Notes: generated by a model not told the origin, from the letters alone. DNA of 64,000 nt from Mycogone perniciosa (GCA_025331125.1 JAOALB010000042.1:1-64000); one strand, 5' to 3'. Counted from the first letter of the stretch, positions 10,570-23,264 are shown. Made by a program: numbers and translations.

Positions 10570-11700
10570 ATGTCAGACACCGCTTTTAATGCGAGCTCTG
10601 TCGATCTTGACACGGCTGACCCCCGTGACGTGATTTGCTACCTCAACGCCGGAGACAACGAATACAATGGCCAACTCGGTGCGCGTATCTCTGCGCTTTT
10701 CGTGATATTGGTCGCCTCGACGGCAACAACGCTCTTCCCCGTCCTGGCAACCCGGGTTCCCCGTCTCCGCATCCCGCTTTACGTGTATTTGTTCGCTCGC
10801 TATTTCGGTGCGGGTGTCATCATTGCTACGGCCTTTATACACCTGCTCGACCCTGCATACGACGAGATCGGCCCAGCCAGCTGCGTCGGAATGACGGGTG
10901 GATGGGCCCAGTACTCGTGGCCTCCCGCCTTGGCTTTGACTTCCGCGATGCTCATTTTTCTATTGGATTTTCTAGCGGAATATTATGTTACAAGCCGTTA
11001 TGGGTTGGCTCATGCCGAGGTTGAGGGCACAATCACTTCGGATCCTGGTGCCTCTAGCCATCAAACCACACACCAACACCTTCACTCGGCAGACCAGGAT
11101 AGCACGATTAATCTACCGGCACAGAACAGCGGCAAAAGCGACGCCAGCGATAAGTTTGACGTCGAAGAACTCAAGAACTTGGATGGCGATTCGGAGAAGA
11201 CAGTCTTGGGTTTTCAGTCTCAGATCGTGGCGTTCCTAATACTCGAGTTCGGCGTCCTCTTCCATAGCGTCATTATCGGCCTGAACTTGGGTGTTGTAGG
11301 CGATGAGTTCAGCACCTTATATCCTGTCATAGTCTTCCACCAGGCCTTTGAAGGGCTGGGGATTGGCGCCCGCTTAAGTGTTATCCCCTTCCCTCGACGC
11401 TACCGATGGATGCCTTGGGCGCTCTGTCTGGCTTACGGATTGACCACTCCCATCGCCCTTTCTATCGGCCTTGGTCTGCGCACCACATATAATAGCGGTT
11501 CCTACACGGCTAGCATTGCGTCAGGTATTCTCGACTCTGTCTCTGCCGGTATCCTGATCTACACTGGGTTTGTTGAGATGATCGCCCGCGATTTCCTCTT
11601 CAACCCCCACCGCACCAAGGATAAGAAGCGACTTACCTTTATGCTGGTATCCCTTTACCTTGGTGTAGCGGTCATGGCACTCCTAGGGAAGTGGGCTTGA
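10570..11700 (+). CDS. Plasma-membrane zinc transporter, ZIP family (Zrt1/Zrt2-like)
   Basis: Single-exon gene of 376 residues. It should import Zn2+ into the cytosol across the plasma membrane. Three N-terminal membrane segments (from ISALFVILVAS), a long variable loop with a histidine-rich stretch (HQTTHQHLH) and a C-terminal bundle follow the eight-helix ZIP plan. The metal-site signature is clear: FHSVIIGLNLG (His near residue 232) in helix 4 and HQAFEGLG (His near 257, Glu near 261) in helix 5. The frame is open upstream to 10438, but the ATG at 10570 gives the usual fungal Zrt length and N-terminus. Zrt1/Zrt2 relatives are normally induced by zinc starvation through a Zap1/ZafA-type factor; no convincing binding site was recognised upstream. 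It is isolated from its neighbours. Confidence 0.93.
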   Translation: MSDTAFNASSVDLDTADPRDVICYLNAGDNEYNGQLGARISALFVILVASTATTLFPVLATRVPRLRIPLYVYLFARYFGAGVIIATAFIHLLDPAYDEIGPASCVGMTGGWAQYSWPPALALTSAMLIFLLDFLAEYYVTSRYGLAHAEVEGTITSDPGASSHQTTHQHLHSADQDSTINLPAQNSGKSDASDKFDVEELKNLDGDSEKTVLGFQSQIVAFLILEFGVLFHSVIIGLNLGVVGDEFSTLYPVIVFHQAFEGLGIGARLSVIPFPRRYRWMPWALCLAYGLTTPIALSIGLGLRTTYNSGSYTASIASGILDSVSAGILIYTGFVEMIARDFLFNPHRTKDKKRLTFMLVSLYLGVAVMALLGKWA

Positions 11701-12868
11701 GCTTGGTTCATAGTATCGGAAGGAACATCGCTGTTTCAGCACCACAAGACTTGTGAATACCGTTAGGCCCAGAGACTTTTATACTCTAGAGACTTGAGAA
11801 TTTTTGACAAGACTTTTACACGCAATCTCAAACTCCGTTCTCCCCTCATGCTATTATTGAACTTTACATTGGTCAATTATTTACTTTTCACCTACATAAG
11901 CCAATAACCGTTAAACATTTAGCTAAATCTCTGTGTCTCTTGCATACACCCCACCTCATTCATTTTACGGCCTTATGTCCTACTGTGGTATGAGTCGAGA
12001 TTGGCAGAGTCAAATCGATTGTATTTATATGAAACTATACATACGCCTGAGGGGCTTGTCTGGTCCGAAGTCGTGGTTTGCTGATAGAAACAAAATACTT
12101 GTATGCCAGTATGCCCTCCATTAGCAGGCACCTTGCAAAGATTCAGATGTGATTTGGCAATTTACGAGTAGCTTGATCTGGCTGGGCCCAATTCAAAATT
12201 CAGTCAAAAATCAACTTTTAGTTACTTGAATTTGTGTCAACCGTGTTGCTTTGGTAAGCAGGATGGTACGGAACAGACATTTAACCTCTCGGTAGGGAAA
12301 TATCATTTATCCTGAGGTTCAATATTCTTGCATGTGTTGCTGACACTATAGTATAGAGCTCTCAACTCCGATTTCCGGACATAGATAGAAGATAGCAGCG
12401 TATTCTCTTATTTTATTCTGTATGGACCAGAAATTACCTAATTTCGGTCTTCTAGGGCCTATATAGGCGATTTGATTAGTGTACTCCGTACGGTAGTAAA
12501 AGTGCTTGCGCCTACTCGGAGACAAATCATCTTTTGGTGCAAACCTTTTCATATAAAATTTTCAACTTTTATCCAATAAATCATAGCTCCTTGGCACCTA
12601 CCTCTATTGCAGCCATATTTGAGGGCCATACTCTAGGTTGACTTTGACGAAACGGTGCAAACTGGGGGCCAGTTGGGAACACTTCAAGGTTCTACTAATC
12701 ATGCCGCCGATATAGGCCTTGCTCCATATTTTTTCTTCTTCATAATTGTCCTTCATAATGCCGGCATATTCAGAACTCGCCTTTCTTCCCTACTATAAAT
12801 ACTAGTATGTCTCCCTCCATCTAGTACTTAATGATACCATAGTTCCATATCTGTTGTTGACGAATACA
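11701..12868. other. Intergenic region, 1.17 kb
   Basis: Downstream of the ZIP gene and upstream of the broken MFS gene. It holds a GTACTCCGTACGG palindromic motif at 12481 and no coding region that can be supported. Confidence 0.6.
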
Positions 12869-14038
12869 ATGGCCCTCCCTATGGAGTCAACAACTCATCC
12901 GACCAACCTGGACGAAATTAACTCTCTGTTCGAATCCCAAAGAGCCAACACTAGAGCGAAACTGGGAATCGTTGAGGGTAGCACTTCAGCGGCAGCAGAT
13001 ATTCAGAGTAACACGCCGGTTAACTATGCAGCTCCTCCACCTCCTAATGGAGGCTACGGATGGGTGTGTACATGCGCTGTTGCTCTCACTAATGCCCACA
13101 CCTGGGGTCTGAACGCAAGTTATAGCGTTTTTCTAGCCCATTACTTAGCGAACAATACCTTCCCCGGCGCCACACATCTGGAATATGCCTTTGTAGGGTT
13201 TCTCAGCGTTAGTTGTGCCCTTCTCATCTCACCTATAGCAACAATTTGCGTTGGCAAATTTGGAACCAAACCAACCATGTTTATTGGTGTTATACTGGAG
13301 GCCGCTAGTCTCATTTGTGCCAGTTTCGCCACCAAAATATGGCATCTTTTTCTTACCCAGGGACTTCTCTTTGGCTCTGGAATGGGCTTTTTGTTTACAC
13401 CTTGCGCGGGAATCATCCCCTAATGGTTCACGACTCGACGATCTCTTGCGAATGGGTTTTCGTCGTGTGGTTCTGGCCTTGGAGGTCTCCTTTACTCGTT
13501 TGCAGCTGGGGCAATGATTCGAAACCTCGGTCTGTACTGGACTTTCCGAATTTTAGGAATTCTTGCTGGAATATTCTCCCTAGTCATCTGGGTCAACGCG
13601 AAGGGCTATGGAGTCCTAAGTTTCTTCGCTATTATTTGCGGTTGCGTCGCGGGAACTTTTTGGACCACAATTGGACCAGTAACCGCCGAGATTGTTGGAT
13701 TGAGGACTGTTCCGTCAGCACTTAGTCTGGTATGGCTCACTGTTGCGCTTCCTGCCCTTTTCAGCGAACCCATTGCCTTGCAAATTGTTGCTGGGACTGG
13801 AAGCTATTTGGGGACTCAGCTGTTTGCTGGCTTGATGTTCATCGCAGCCGCTACTTGTCTTGGTGTACTTCGAGGGTGGAAGATTGCTGAGATCAACGAA
13901 GTTGCCAGAATACTTGATGAGGAAGCTGAACACATTGACCACATGAAGGTCGAAAACAATGAGGAGCTAAGCAGCCAAGGCAGGCAAGTTGGTCGGAAGA
14001 GGATGGTAGCAGATTGCTTGAAATTGAGAAAGGCGTGA
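12869..14038 (+). pseudogene. Broken MFS monocarboxylate-transporter-like gene
   Basis: The reading frame encodes an MCT-type (MCH family) major facilitator. The N-terminus carries the PPPPNGGYGWVC motif, followed by membrane helices and a WFTTRRSLANGF loop. The frame is open from 12869 to 14038 except for a TAA at 13421-13423 (codon 185), where relatives have IPQW; CAA to TAA is a single C-to-T change in CpA context. In addition, FRILGILAG passes straight into IFSLVIW, whereas full-length relatives have roughly 110 residues (about helices 7-9) between these points, so an in-frame internal deletion is likely. Total length would be 389 residues against about 430-500 for the family. Both lesions point to a dead gene, although readthrough cannot be excluded. 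Confidence 0.82.
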
Positions 14039-14463
14039 TTTGGCTCGACTGACCTTCCAAAGAGGAAGTAGCGTGAATGACACTAGCCCGTTCAGACAAA
14101 ATATTCAAGAAGCCGAAAACAAGAACATGGAAATATTGTACCTATACAACAACAGAGCCCAAGGGTCTCCTACAATAGTCCACTCATAGATTACGGACAC
14201 ATCCATACTCGAAATCTGCACATGTGTGGGCATGACGCATAGATATTACTTTCCAGTTTTACACCATGTCCAGTCTAGAGACATTACTTAATTTCGCAAG
14301 TCATCTTCCTCCTGTTCAGGTCAGTCCCCAGGATGAGCACATAATGGTTCGATGAGCTGAGCCAGATATTATATGAGATGACTGTGATGGGCATGGAAAT
14401 TTCAGCAAATCACTTGTCCTATGACTAATTTCCCTTCCCTAGATATAGTTTCCCATCTTGAAC
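14039..14463. other. Convergent intergenic region
   Basis: About 0.4 kb between the 3' end of the MFS relic and the 3' end of the phospholipase gene. No coding region or repeat is recognised. Confidence 0.5.
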
Positions 14464-16528
14464 TTATGTCACAAACATCAACACCACGCAAATCACGAAT
14501 GACATATGTCCCACCCCCATTATCCGCGTCACCCGCCGTCCCGCCCCACTTGCTATGAGTTGTTGCGGCTCGTAAGTAGCTGGTGTCGTTGAATTCGCCG
14601 TGCCGTTCCAGCAATATCTCGCAAAACAGTCTTTGCACGTTGTAGGAATGTCTGTTCTCGTGCGGACCAGACTGCGTGCGAGCACTGCGCAGCCTACGCA
14701 CGCGGGCCAGTCAGAGTCCACGGTGCCATTACCCATGGTCGCAACATTGTAACCATTGCCAATAATCTGGTCCCTTTCCTCATCACTGTACTGAAGGTCG
14801 AAGGTTGAGACATTTGAGTGGTAGGAATAAGGAGCATTGGGAATGTAAACAATGAGGGGTCCCGAGGAATTGTTTGTGTTGCACCCGAAAAAGGTCGGAC
14901 GTTTGTTCAAACCCAAGTTGACGAACGTGTTCTGATCTGGTACTGCTGGGAAATTGCTGTTGTTTGTGGAGAACCCGCTCTCGGATCGCTGGTACGTTGC
15001 TACGAGAGCAGTCCCGTTCGGCCAAAGAGTGGTTGTGTCAGCCGAGCTATCAATGGCGAAGATGACGTCGATGCCTCTCTCAGGTAGAGTGAGTGGATGT
15101 AAGGGAATATTCTGTAGATCTTCACCACCGTCAACAAGTGTGAGAACAGTAGTATTCGCGTTCGTGTTGTTGCTAGGGTTATATTGATAGAACGGATTTG
15201 GCCAACTTGCAATATCTCTGTTCTCTTCCCCAATGTTCCCAAGGGTGTTGTTTAGAGCCTGTTGTAGAAATTTAGGAACATTTGATGCTTTGCTTATCTG
15301 TAGGAAGGCCTGGTTAAATAGTGATGAGGATGTACCCATGACGAAGCCAACGTTGTCGACGCCAGCAACACAGTCGCCATGGTCGATGGTCCCATTGGTG
15401 AAGTTGGTGCCAACATACTTCAATGGTGCGAAAGCGGCAAGCCCTGGATCATATGAACCCATTTCCCATGGGTTGAACTCGAATATGACAGAGTTATCTG
15501 GTATCTGAAGCGTTCCAAACGGCCTCTCCACCGCCACGATGATAGGCATAGGTATTGTGGCTTGCGCAAACTCAGTGTCATACGCGATAGATGAGAAGGT
15601 GTATGCTTTTTGAACATCGGTTAGCTGATCTGTCGGTGTTTTATTTGCGACCCTTACCTGGTCCCCCATCAGTAGCGTTGACGAGCTGGTACGACAACGC
15701 TCTACCCCAATAATCGGTGATTGTTGTATTATAACCGGCATCGGACTTATCTTTGACGTCCTGATGAAGTTGACGATAGTATTCTATGGCGGAAAGACTG
15801 GCCGGTCCTGTATTGGGGAGGAGTGAAAATTTGTCCGCATGAATAATGCAGAGATGATGACCACGAACCTTCAATGATAGAGTCGTCAAACTGCCAAAGA
15901 CTGCCAAGAAATCCGCTGGACGCGAAGATAATGGAGTCTACCGTTGTGAAGTTCTGCACATAAAGGCTTCCAACAAGCCAGCTCCCACCAGAGAGTCCGG
16001 CGATATACGTTGCAGCTTGAAGTAAACCACCCAGATGGCCTTCATCCATCGAGTTAGCGGTACGGTTATCGAAGGCAGCGATGGCTCCAGCACCATTCAT
16101 CAGCGCCCGATATCCTCCCCCGGATACGGCAATGGCTATACGGGGCAACGTGCTGCCATTGGCGACGATATTATCAATATACGCATTAGTGTCTATATCG
16201 CTAATATTGGCTCGACTGAGAAAAGATTTTAGTGCTGAAATAGTGTTGTTGCTACGTTGCGGTAGCCATGCTGTCTCGTTTACAGACAGTGCCGTAGCAC
16301 TACGGATGGCCGGTGGTGTCTGGGGACAGGAGACACGGCCCGGTGCATATCCATCTGGGGCGTTGGGGGCGGCTCTTTGCTCGACAGGGGGTGTTATTAC
16401 ATCGACCGAAGAGGCACAAAGCACTGCTGAGTTATCAAGTCAGATGATGCTCGTATCTCATACAGAACCTATAGCATACTAGATAAGAACAAAACTGTCA
16501 ATAGGGCAATTCGCTGGCAGGTGAGCAT
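14464..16528 (-). CDS. plb: Secreted/GPI-anchored lysophospholipase (phospholipase B)
   Basis: Four exons on the minus strand: 16480-16528, 15869-16426, 15658-15807 and 14464-15605. The introns of 53, 61 and 52 bp are all GT-AG and the joins keep phase, giving 632 residues, a normal length. The first exon supplies a signal peptide (MLTCQRIALLTVLFLS). The fungal PLB catalytic features are present: SGGGYRA near residue 118, the nucleophile motif GLSGGSW with Ser near 162, and the catalytic Asp motif DGGEDLQNIPLHPL. Many N-glycosylation sequons occur. The C-terminus has a Cys-rich segment, a small-residue stretch (ASGAG) and a hydrophobic tail that suggests a GPI anchor. The enzyme removes acyl chains from phospholipids and lysophospholipids outside the cell or at the wall. 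Confidence 0.93.
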
Positions 16529-18673
16529 TGCGTGATGCCTGGAGAAAGTGGTGGAAATGGACAGTGAAGCAGTTGGTTGTAAGTTCATGAAGCTGAATGT
16601 TGGAGGTAGCCCAATCTGTTGCAGTTGACGTCCCGGATTTCTAAATTCATTACGAGCATTGGTCAGGGTTACTTGCAACTGATATGCCAAAATGCCATAG
16701 ATGCTAAATACTCTACGTAGCTAAAAGTAGCTCTGGGCTAACACGCGGATTGCTAAGTTAAGGCCATTATCGGTCAGATGAAATATTGGTAATATCCAAA
16801 AGCTTCTTTTCACACAATCCCACCAGAAAAGACACCGTGTTAACACTGTTTTGTCAAATCGATGAATCATACAGTGTTGACATAGGAACACGAAGTCGTA
16901 GCCAGACGCTCGATGCGGCCACAATTTCACCAGCAAATTTAGGTATTGACTGGTCTTTCCTTATCCCTGTGAACTTGCACTAGATGCAAAACATTGGGAG
17001 CACTTGACTGACAGTTCAAACCAATATTACTTCATGGCCCGTATTCTAACCCCGCTGAAGGCCTTGGCCACGATCTGCCACCGTGTAAGAGTGATGAAAA
17101 TCTGATAGTCTAATATAGTGAATATTCCGCGTAAGCGTCATTGTGTCCCTATCCCATAGCTGACTGAACAATAATTCGATATACAAATCAGACCCGTCAA
17201 TCCCCGCGGCTATGTGGCGCACCCTAGAGCTCTAAGCCAGTCAATCTTTCCGGATCTCCCGGTATGGCTGCGGCTCTATACCAATCTATTTGTGATCGCC
17301 ATGCGGGGACTCAAAATCGGAATTGAGCTACGGCTCGGGGCTGTGAGGAGCAATATCCACATATTTAAGGCTGGTTTTAGCATGTTGCGATATACTAGTT
17401 TCTCCATGTTAGTGATCGTACTGTCACTATAAGAAATCAGGTCTTGGCATGGTTCATGTCCTATGATCAAGAATCTCATGTCAATTGACATTTTATTGAT
17501 GCTCGAGGAATTTTCGTGCAAGCAGATCTCAGCAAATGTTTACACAAACGAAAGGTTTTATGATAGTTACGCGTGGTAAGAATTCAACATGGTGCTAAGT
17601 ATCCTTAGGGTGGTTGAAATACAAACCAGATCTTCTTACCATCGTTGATCATCTTTTTTGTTGCGTTCTGATGGGGAATTTGGGCGATGATGTGATGTGT
17701 GCTTGTCGGTCAATCGTTGTGAAACCATGACGCAGTTTGTGCCAGACTCTACAGGCCAAGTTCAATAGTCCCTGCCACCTTAATCACATTTACATGGATT
17801 GGAAAATGATGTATCATATAATGAGTAACCGTTTGGCTCCTTCTGACAGAATACTGTCTGTTTAGGCACCTTATATACCAATTTATACAATGCATCTCTT
17901 CCAACTATTATCAAGAGGGGCCCAACCAAACACAGCAACCCAGGTCTCAGACACTCATGCATTTCTCGTTTGGAATAATCATAATGCCACAAATTCGTGA
18001 AAATTTCATAGTACTTGGAGTTCCAGACAAACAGAAACGGGGTATATGCCTAAACACTCATGGTGTGACCAACTAAATAGACCCGAACCTTGATCAAGCG
18101 TAATTGACCACCTCCCAAGGGACCCAGTGGTATTGATACACAACTGACAAGGACGGCACACTTGGAATTAGATGGGCTGTAATCGGCGAAAAGGGCTTCT
18201 TGCGAGAGAGAGCCACCAAACTTTCCACTTCAATATCACGCCATTCACTTGTTGGTTGGCCCTACCAGCTGCGCAGACACGTCCAGCACCATACAATTAG
18301 CGCTTTCAGTTCCATTTAACCGAGACTCGTAAAGCAACATCCCAGTAGGTTTGAAGTCCGCTAAATCATGAACGAATAGAGTTATAAATCTCACATATCT
18401 CGCCAACCGTACTTCACACTCGCGTGAAGTCAAATTTTTGGCTGTCACGCAGGTTTGCCAGTCGGATGTGGCGCGACTCATGGCACGAATTAACTAGGCC
18501 GTGGTCACTGATCAAGAGATATATTTACCATAATTTTCCCTGTCCTCTAATGTCAATCTACTTGGTAGAAGAATTCCTGCTGTCTAATTGTCCTCGAAAA
18601 ATCTCGATTCCTTAGATTAAGGTTCTATCTACTCTGTGCCCTCGGCTCCAACCAACTCCTCCCGCCCTCCAAC
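16529..18673. other. Intergenic region, 2.1 kb
   Basis: Divergent promoter space between the phospholipase B gene (minus) and the MARVEL-protein gene (plus). Several 60-80 residue frames occur on both strands but none shows a domain, signal peptide or splice continuity. No repeat is recognised. Confidence 0.55.
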
Positions 18674-19521
18674 ATGTCACATACCGGCTCGGCTCACAAG
18701 ATCTTATCTGTTATCCTCCGATTTGGAGAATTCTCCTGTGGAGTCATCGTCCTCGGCATTCTTAGTCGCTTCTGCTACCTCATCAGCATGGTAACAGTGA
18801 GTGCTGATGGACGGATAGTCTACACTATGGTCGTTGCAGGCATCACTATTGTTTACTCCTTCTTCCTTTGCCCACCGTTCAAAACCCTCTTTTTGAGCTT
18901 TCCATTCGATTTTGTGTTGTTTATAATGTGGCTTGTGGCATTTTGCCTCCTCGAAACTGTAAGCCTACCTTTCCCCTTGTGCCCTCATACCTGTTGAAGA
19001 CCACAAGCTAACATGACAATAATATTATTTGGTGAAAGAAAACTCACTCTCATCCATGCTCTTCCCGCTGGTATAACGACTACTGGGGTTACTATTGGGG
19101 CCGTTTCTGGCGTGTTGGTCCCATCGGGACAGTTACTATCCGTGGGGTTGGATGTTCTCAGTGGAAAACAGTCTTGGCCTTTTCATTCATCGCCAGCATC
19201 GCCCACCTTCTCAGTGGCCTCCTTGTCAGTACCAGCTCCACTACTATCCCCCTTACTGCCGAATTATGAAGAATTGACAAGCCCGTCTAGGGAATGTATG
19301 TTTTCCATAAATACATCAAAATCAAGGAAACGGCCAACGATGTCAAACGCCATGCAGAAAAGTTGACTCGGTGAGTCCAATATAATAACTAAGACCAGCT
19401 GGTATGTGTCTATTTAAACTGATTCTTTCTGTGCCCAAGACGTCACTCTGAACTGGATGGCCATGGGCAATCCAGTGGAATCCAGAATGGGGCAACGAAC
19501 GCTCAAACTACTGCAGTGTAG
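18674..19521 (+). CDS. MARVEL-domain integral membrane protein
   Basis: Four exons: 18674-18958, 19039-19224, 19291-19370 and 19440-19521. Introns of 80, 66 and 69 bp have GT...AG borders and correct phase, giving 210 residues. Four hydrophobic helices are visible: FGEFSCGVIVLGIL, YTMVVAGITIVYSFFL, FVLFIMWLVAFCLL and TVLAFSFIASIAHLL. Between helices 3 and 4 lies an extracellular loop rich in Trp and Tyr (WYNDYWGYYWGRFWRVG) with two Cys, as in the fungal MARVEL-like membrane proteins. A charged cytoplasmic tail (KIKETANDVKRHAEKL) follows. The exact biological role is unknown; relatives are thought to sit in the plasma membrane or endomembranes. The second intron acceptor (19290) is chosen because it restores the GMYVFHKY continuation. 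Confidence 0.85.
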
Positions 19522-20101
19522 TTGGATGTTTAGGAGGCTCGCTGTAATGAAGCTCGTATGACTTCTACTAAACCTTGCGGTATTGCGGATTCAACCATTC
19601 ACGGCATTAGTATGCCCATCAAATCATCGATATCTGCGAACGAAGTGTTGATACTTACCACCAGCCTGTTTTGTTCCTTGGGTTCTTATATTCGCCGCAA
19701 TACCGGGGCGTGGCAAGCACCTGACCACTTTAAAAGTAGTTGGCCGACTAATTATATAATATTTAGTGCAAAAGCATAATTATAGTTGTTCAGCTTGCTG
19801 CCCGTCCCAACCACACTTCTGTGGCCAATTTATCATGACAGGTTCCCGATTTGGACATAACGTTTGATTCTTTTCAGTATGTGTATAGAAATATATCAGA
19901 AAGTCCGAGAATCGCCCAAGTTAACCTTTGTGGCCTATTTCTGTCGATGACTGGTTATATCCCACTTAGTTATGCATTCGATACACAGTGTTGTGGGTGT
20001 TCTCGGGATTTGTGCATTGAAAATGTGGCATTTTCTTTCAAATCCTAGCATTGTTAGACTTTCTTCTCACCATCACTGTCTCGATTTACATCGCACAGCA
20101 G
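19522..20101. other. Convergent intergenic region
   Basis: About 0.6 kb between two convergent genes. Two short plus-strand frames have no recognisable domain. Nothing else is seen. Confidence 0.5.
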
Positions 20102-22357
20102 TTAGATTTTCGTTTGCAGTGCCCTGGCAGGACTCTTCGCCCGTGACCTCCTGTCTGCCCACAATGACTCCTGGAGTTTATCAATCAATCTTCCTAAAAT
20201 CCACTCACTTTCCTCTTGACTCCCCATCAAAGGGTTATGGCTCCCAACCCAGGACCACCTCATCTCCCGTTCTGCGTCCTGAGTGTTAGGTTCATCATGC
20301 TTCTCCTTTGGCTTGACTTTACGGTGCGTCTCTGCGTTGCGCTCATCTTCACCAATTAGTCTGAGGTACCATGCCCATTGGTCGAAAGTGTAGCGATACG
20401 GCTCGGATGCTTTGAGATGAGCAATGATGACCCTTATTTCGGTGATAAGTAGAAAGTGAAAGTCGGTACCTGTTGGTAGCTCATTGTAGGGATTGCGGAG
20501 GTGGAAGACCGAACCTCGGACTCTAGCGTTCAAAGTTGATTGAGGGTGTGTGTATTGTGAGCGCTGGCTTTTTGGAGCATCACCATCTAGGATCGGGGAC
20601 CCGTATGATCCAGCCATGACTTCAGCGAGTCGTTGATCAGTGTTCTTTGCGGACTCTTCTAATTCCGAGACTACATCACCTGGCTCTTTAGTGAAGATCC
20701 TACCGAACGTGATCTTCCTAATGATGCCCCTCATGCTAGTCATAAAGTCTTCATCGCCCGGCAGAATAGTGATATTTCCTAGATGGAGGGTGATATCTCG
20801 GATCAGCCTCACCACGGTCTCACTAGCATGTGCTATAAGCATGGTGATAATAGGCAGGGCTAGTAGAGACCAAAACACAAAAAAAGATCTGCCTGCATTA
20901 GAAATAGGGGTGATGTCACCATATCCAATGGTCGTCCAGGCCACAAAGCAGAAGTGAAAAGAGTCAAAGTACGACCAGTCTTGATACGGCTTCTCGGACA
21001 TCTCGAAAACGACGGCACCTACCAGCCACAGAATGAGCCATGAGCCGGTAGAGATGGACATTGCTATCCACTTTCCGCGAGATGAGGATTGAGCCTGAAT
21101 CTTTCGCATCAGACTAAATTCGGCTTTGCGGCGTTCAAACTCCGTTACTGGGACTTGGTTCGATTGTGTACGAGATATTTCGGCCTCAGCATTGATGGGC
21201 TCCAGGATATCATCGTCACCTCTCTGTGTCATGACGTGAACCACCTTAGATCGCCTCTTCTCTTCCATCCGGACAGCGACGTGGCGTCTTCCACGCTGGA
21301 GAATTAAACTCCTGACTGAGCTAATGACCAAACCAAGACTAATTATACCAATGAGGGCATACGGCACCAAGAGAGCCCTCCCAAGAGGAGTTGCCGGGGC
21401 GTAATCGCCGAATCCAACGGTGAAGAGGGTGACATCCGCCCAGTAAACCGCATCAAGGTAATTCCAACCCTCGACATTAGAGAAGACGAGGGCACCAAGA
21501 AGGAGGTACATGAGGAACAGGATAGTCTGCAACATGAGGGTGCGTTGACTGGAGGTCAATAAAAAGTCCTTTCCATAGTGGCCAGAAGAAGCGCCCCAGA
21601 AGGTGGCAGCCATGAGAGAACCATCAATGAAGTAGATAATAGCTGCCCATATACTGTAGTAGAATGCCTGGGACCAGATGAGCTCATTCTCGGTGAAATC
21701 AATGTTCTCCCGAAGCGGCCCAGCAGCTGTCGCGTCTAGAGAGAGGAGGCAGATCGCTGAGATGTACCTTTTGGTGTGATGTTAGCACAACAACCCAATT
21801 GCACAGGCTTCCAATATAGTACCATCCGACAATCGTGATGGGTTGGGCCAGACTAAAGCGGACGCGTCTTGCCATATTCAGGAGCAGAAACATATTCGAA
21901 ATGATTGCAATCGCAAGCTGGATTGCATTGACTGAAGTCATCCTGTGGCGACATGTGTTAGAGAAGAGACCTCTGATATTTATCAGAGCAGGCCTGGAAT
22001 TTCATACCACGAAGGATCGGCGACAAAAGTGGCATCTTGAACGTCTTGCCCCGGCATGAGATGCTGTCGCCATGGCTCAACCAAGGAACAGATACTAAAT
22101 GCGGAAGCAACAGGACCGAGAGTTCCAGCTACCATTGGAAATGCCGATGAGAGAAACCACCATCGGCTACAAGAGGGCCATCCGTGTTAACTCTCGCTTG
22201 ACTGTGGTATTCTGCTCAGAATATGCGTGTAATGCCTCGCGACCTACCTAGGATCTAGATGAGCATCATCATTTTGAAACCTTCTCTTACAGGACACATA
22301 AGCCTTGATGATCTGGGCCTCTTGGTCGATGTTCTCCCTTAAATCAACGTCGTTCAT
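20102..22357 (-). CDS. tok1: TOK-type two-pore outward-rectifying potassium channel
   Basis: Four exons on the minus strand: 22248-22357, 22008-22166, 21823-21942 and 20102-21767. GT-AG introns of 81, 65 and 55 bp with CTAAC/TTAAC branch sequences keep phase, giving 684 residues. The joins rebuild continuous family motifs: HLDPSRWWF, DPSWMTSVNAIQLAIA and ITIVGWYISAICLL. Two potassium selectivity loops are seen: TVGFGDY near residues 246-252 and TTIGYGD near 415. The predicted topology is eight membrane segments (six plus two), with two pore domains per subunit and long charged cytosolic tails, the plan unique to fungal TOK channels. It should release K+ at depolarised potentials across the plasma membrane. 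The start is the ATG at 22357; the N-terminal ~35 residues are poorly conserved and less certain. Confidence 0.92.
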
Positions 22358-23264
22358 GATAATGATAGCCTTCGTGAGAACCCGTGAATAGGTTTTGTAA
22401 AGCTTAGGAGTCAAATCCAATGATTCTGGTCTATAGTGGCACACTAAGCACGATATAAAAGGATTGGAATGGCTGTTCACCAGTAAAATATTCTTGTTCC
22501 ATCACCAAACTCGCACTGACGGGCCCTTGGGGAAGGATGGTGACCTACATGACGGAGGTGGCCTACAGAAACCATCGAGCATCGACCTAAACCACCAAGT
22601 GTTTAGCATAATAATGGCGATGCGAGGGTGTACTTCGTAGGTGACGTCGTCTTCTGAACATGTGCACCATCTTTAGCGTGGCTGCAGAGTAAGGATGCAT
22701 CAATTGGCCCTCTCCCCTCCCTCAGTAAGGTGGCTTCATTATGCTTTACATATAGAAGCACTCGATGTGCAATGGCTGGGGTAGTACAAAGTATGGTCCA
22801 CCCGATTTCTGAGGTGAACTATGCTTCTGTCATCAGCCGTTTTTGATTGGACTTCCGGCTTTCTTTCAGCTCCGTCTATCACATCTATCTTCGGGTGCTA
22901 GTAGCCGAGAGGACATGGTTCTAGTTCTACTTGAAGAGTTCGGGAGACTCTATGCATGTTGATTGTCGCCCTGGCAGCAAATACTCAGCTCATATCAGCT
23001 AAGGTTAAAATCAACGCGGATGACTCGGGTTTATATATTGACTTCATTAAAATCGCATCAACCTCTCGTCATTCCACGCCGTCAACGTCACCAAATTCTA
23101 ACCATAACGGCCAAAGAAAATTGAAATAAAGTTGTATCCTCATACCTGTCCTACATCTTAACACACACAATATTCAGTACCTTCCATCCTACAGACTCCA
23201 TTCTATAGCCTTCGAACTTAAATTTGATATTTTTGTATCAAATAATCGAATCGTTGAATACAGC
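22358..23264. promoter_or_regulatory. Shared divergent promoter region of the TOK and RTG2-like genes
   Basis: About 0.9 kb separates the two divergent start codons. No open frame of interest lies inside it, so both promoters must be here. No specific operator could be identified. Confidence 0.5.

Noticed and set aside
11933..12124. Short frame downstream of the ZIP gene
   Set aside because: No resemblance to any family and no regulatory context; likely chance.
12925..12940. tRNA-like GTTCGAATCCC box
   Set aside because: It lies in the coding frame of the MFS relic and no cloverleaf can be formed around it. No tRNA gene was recognised anywhere in the window.
17214..18615. Several 60-80 residue frames in the phospholipase/MARVEL intergenic region
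   Set aside because: They overlap on both strands, lack domains and cannot be spliced into a longer frame.
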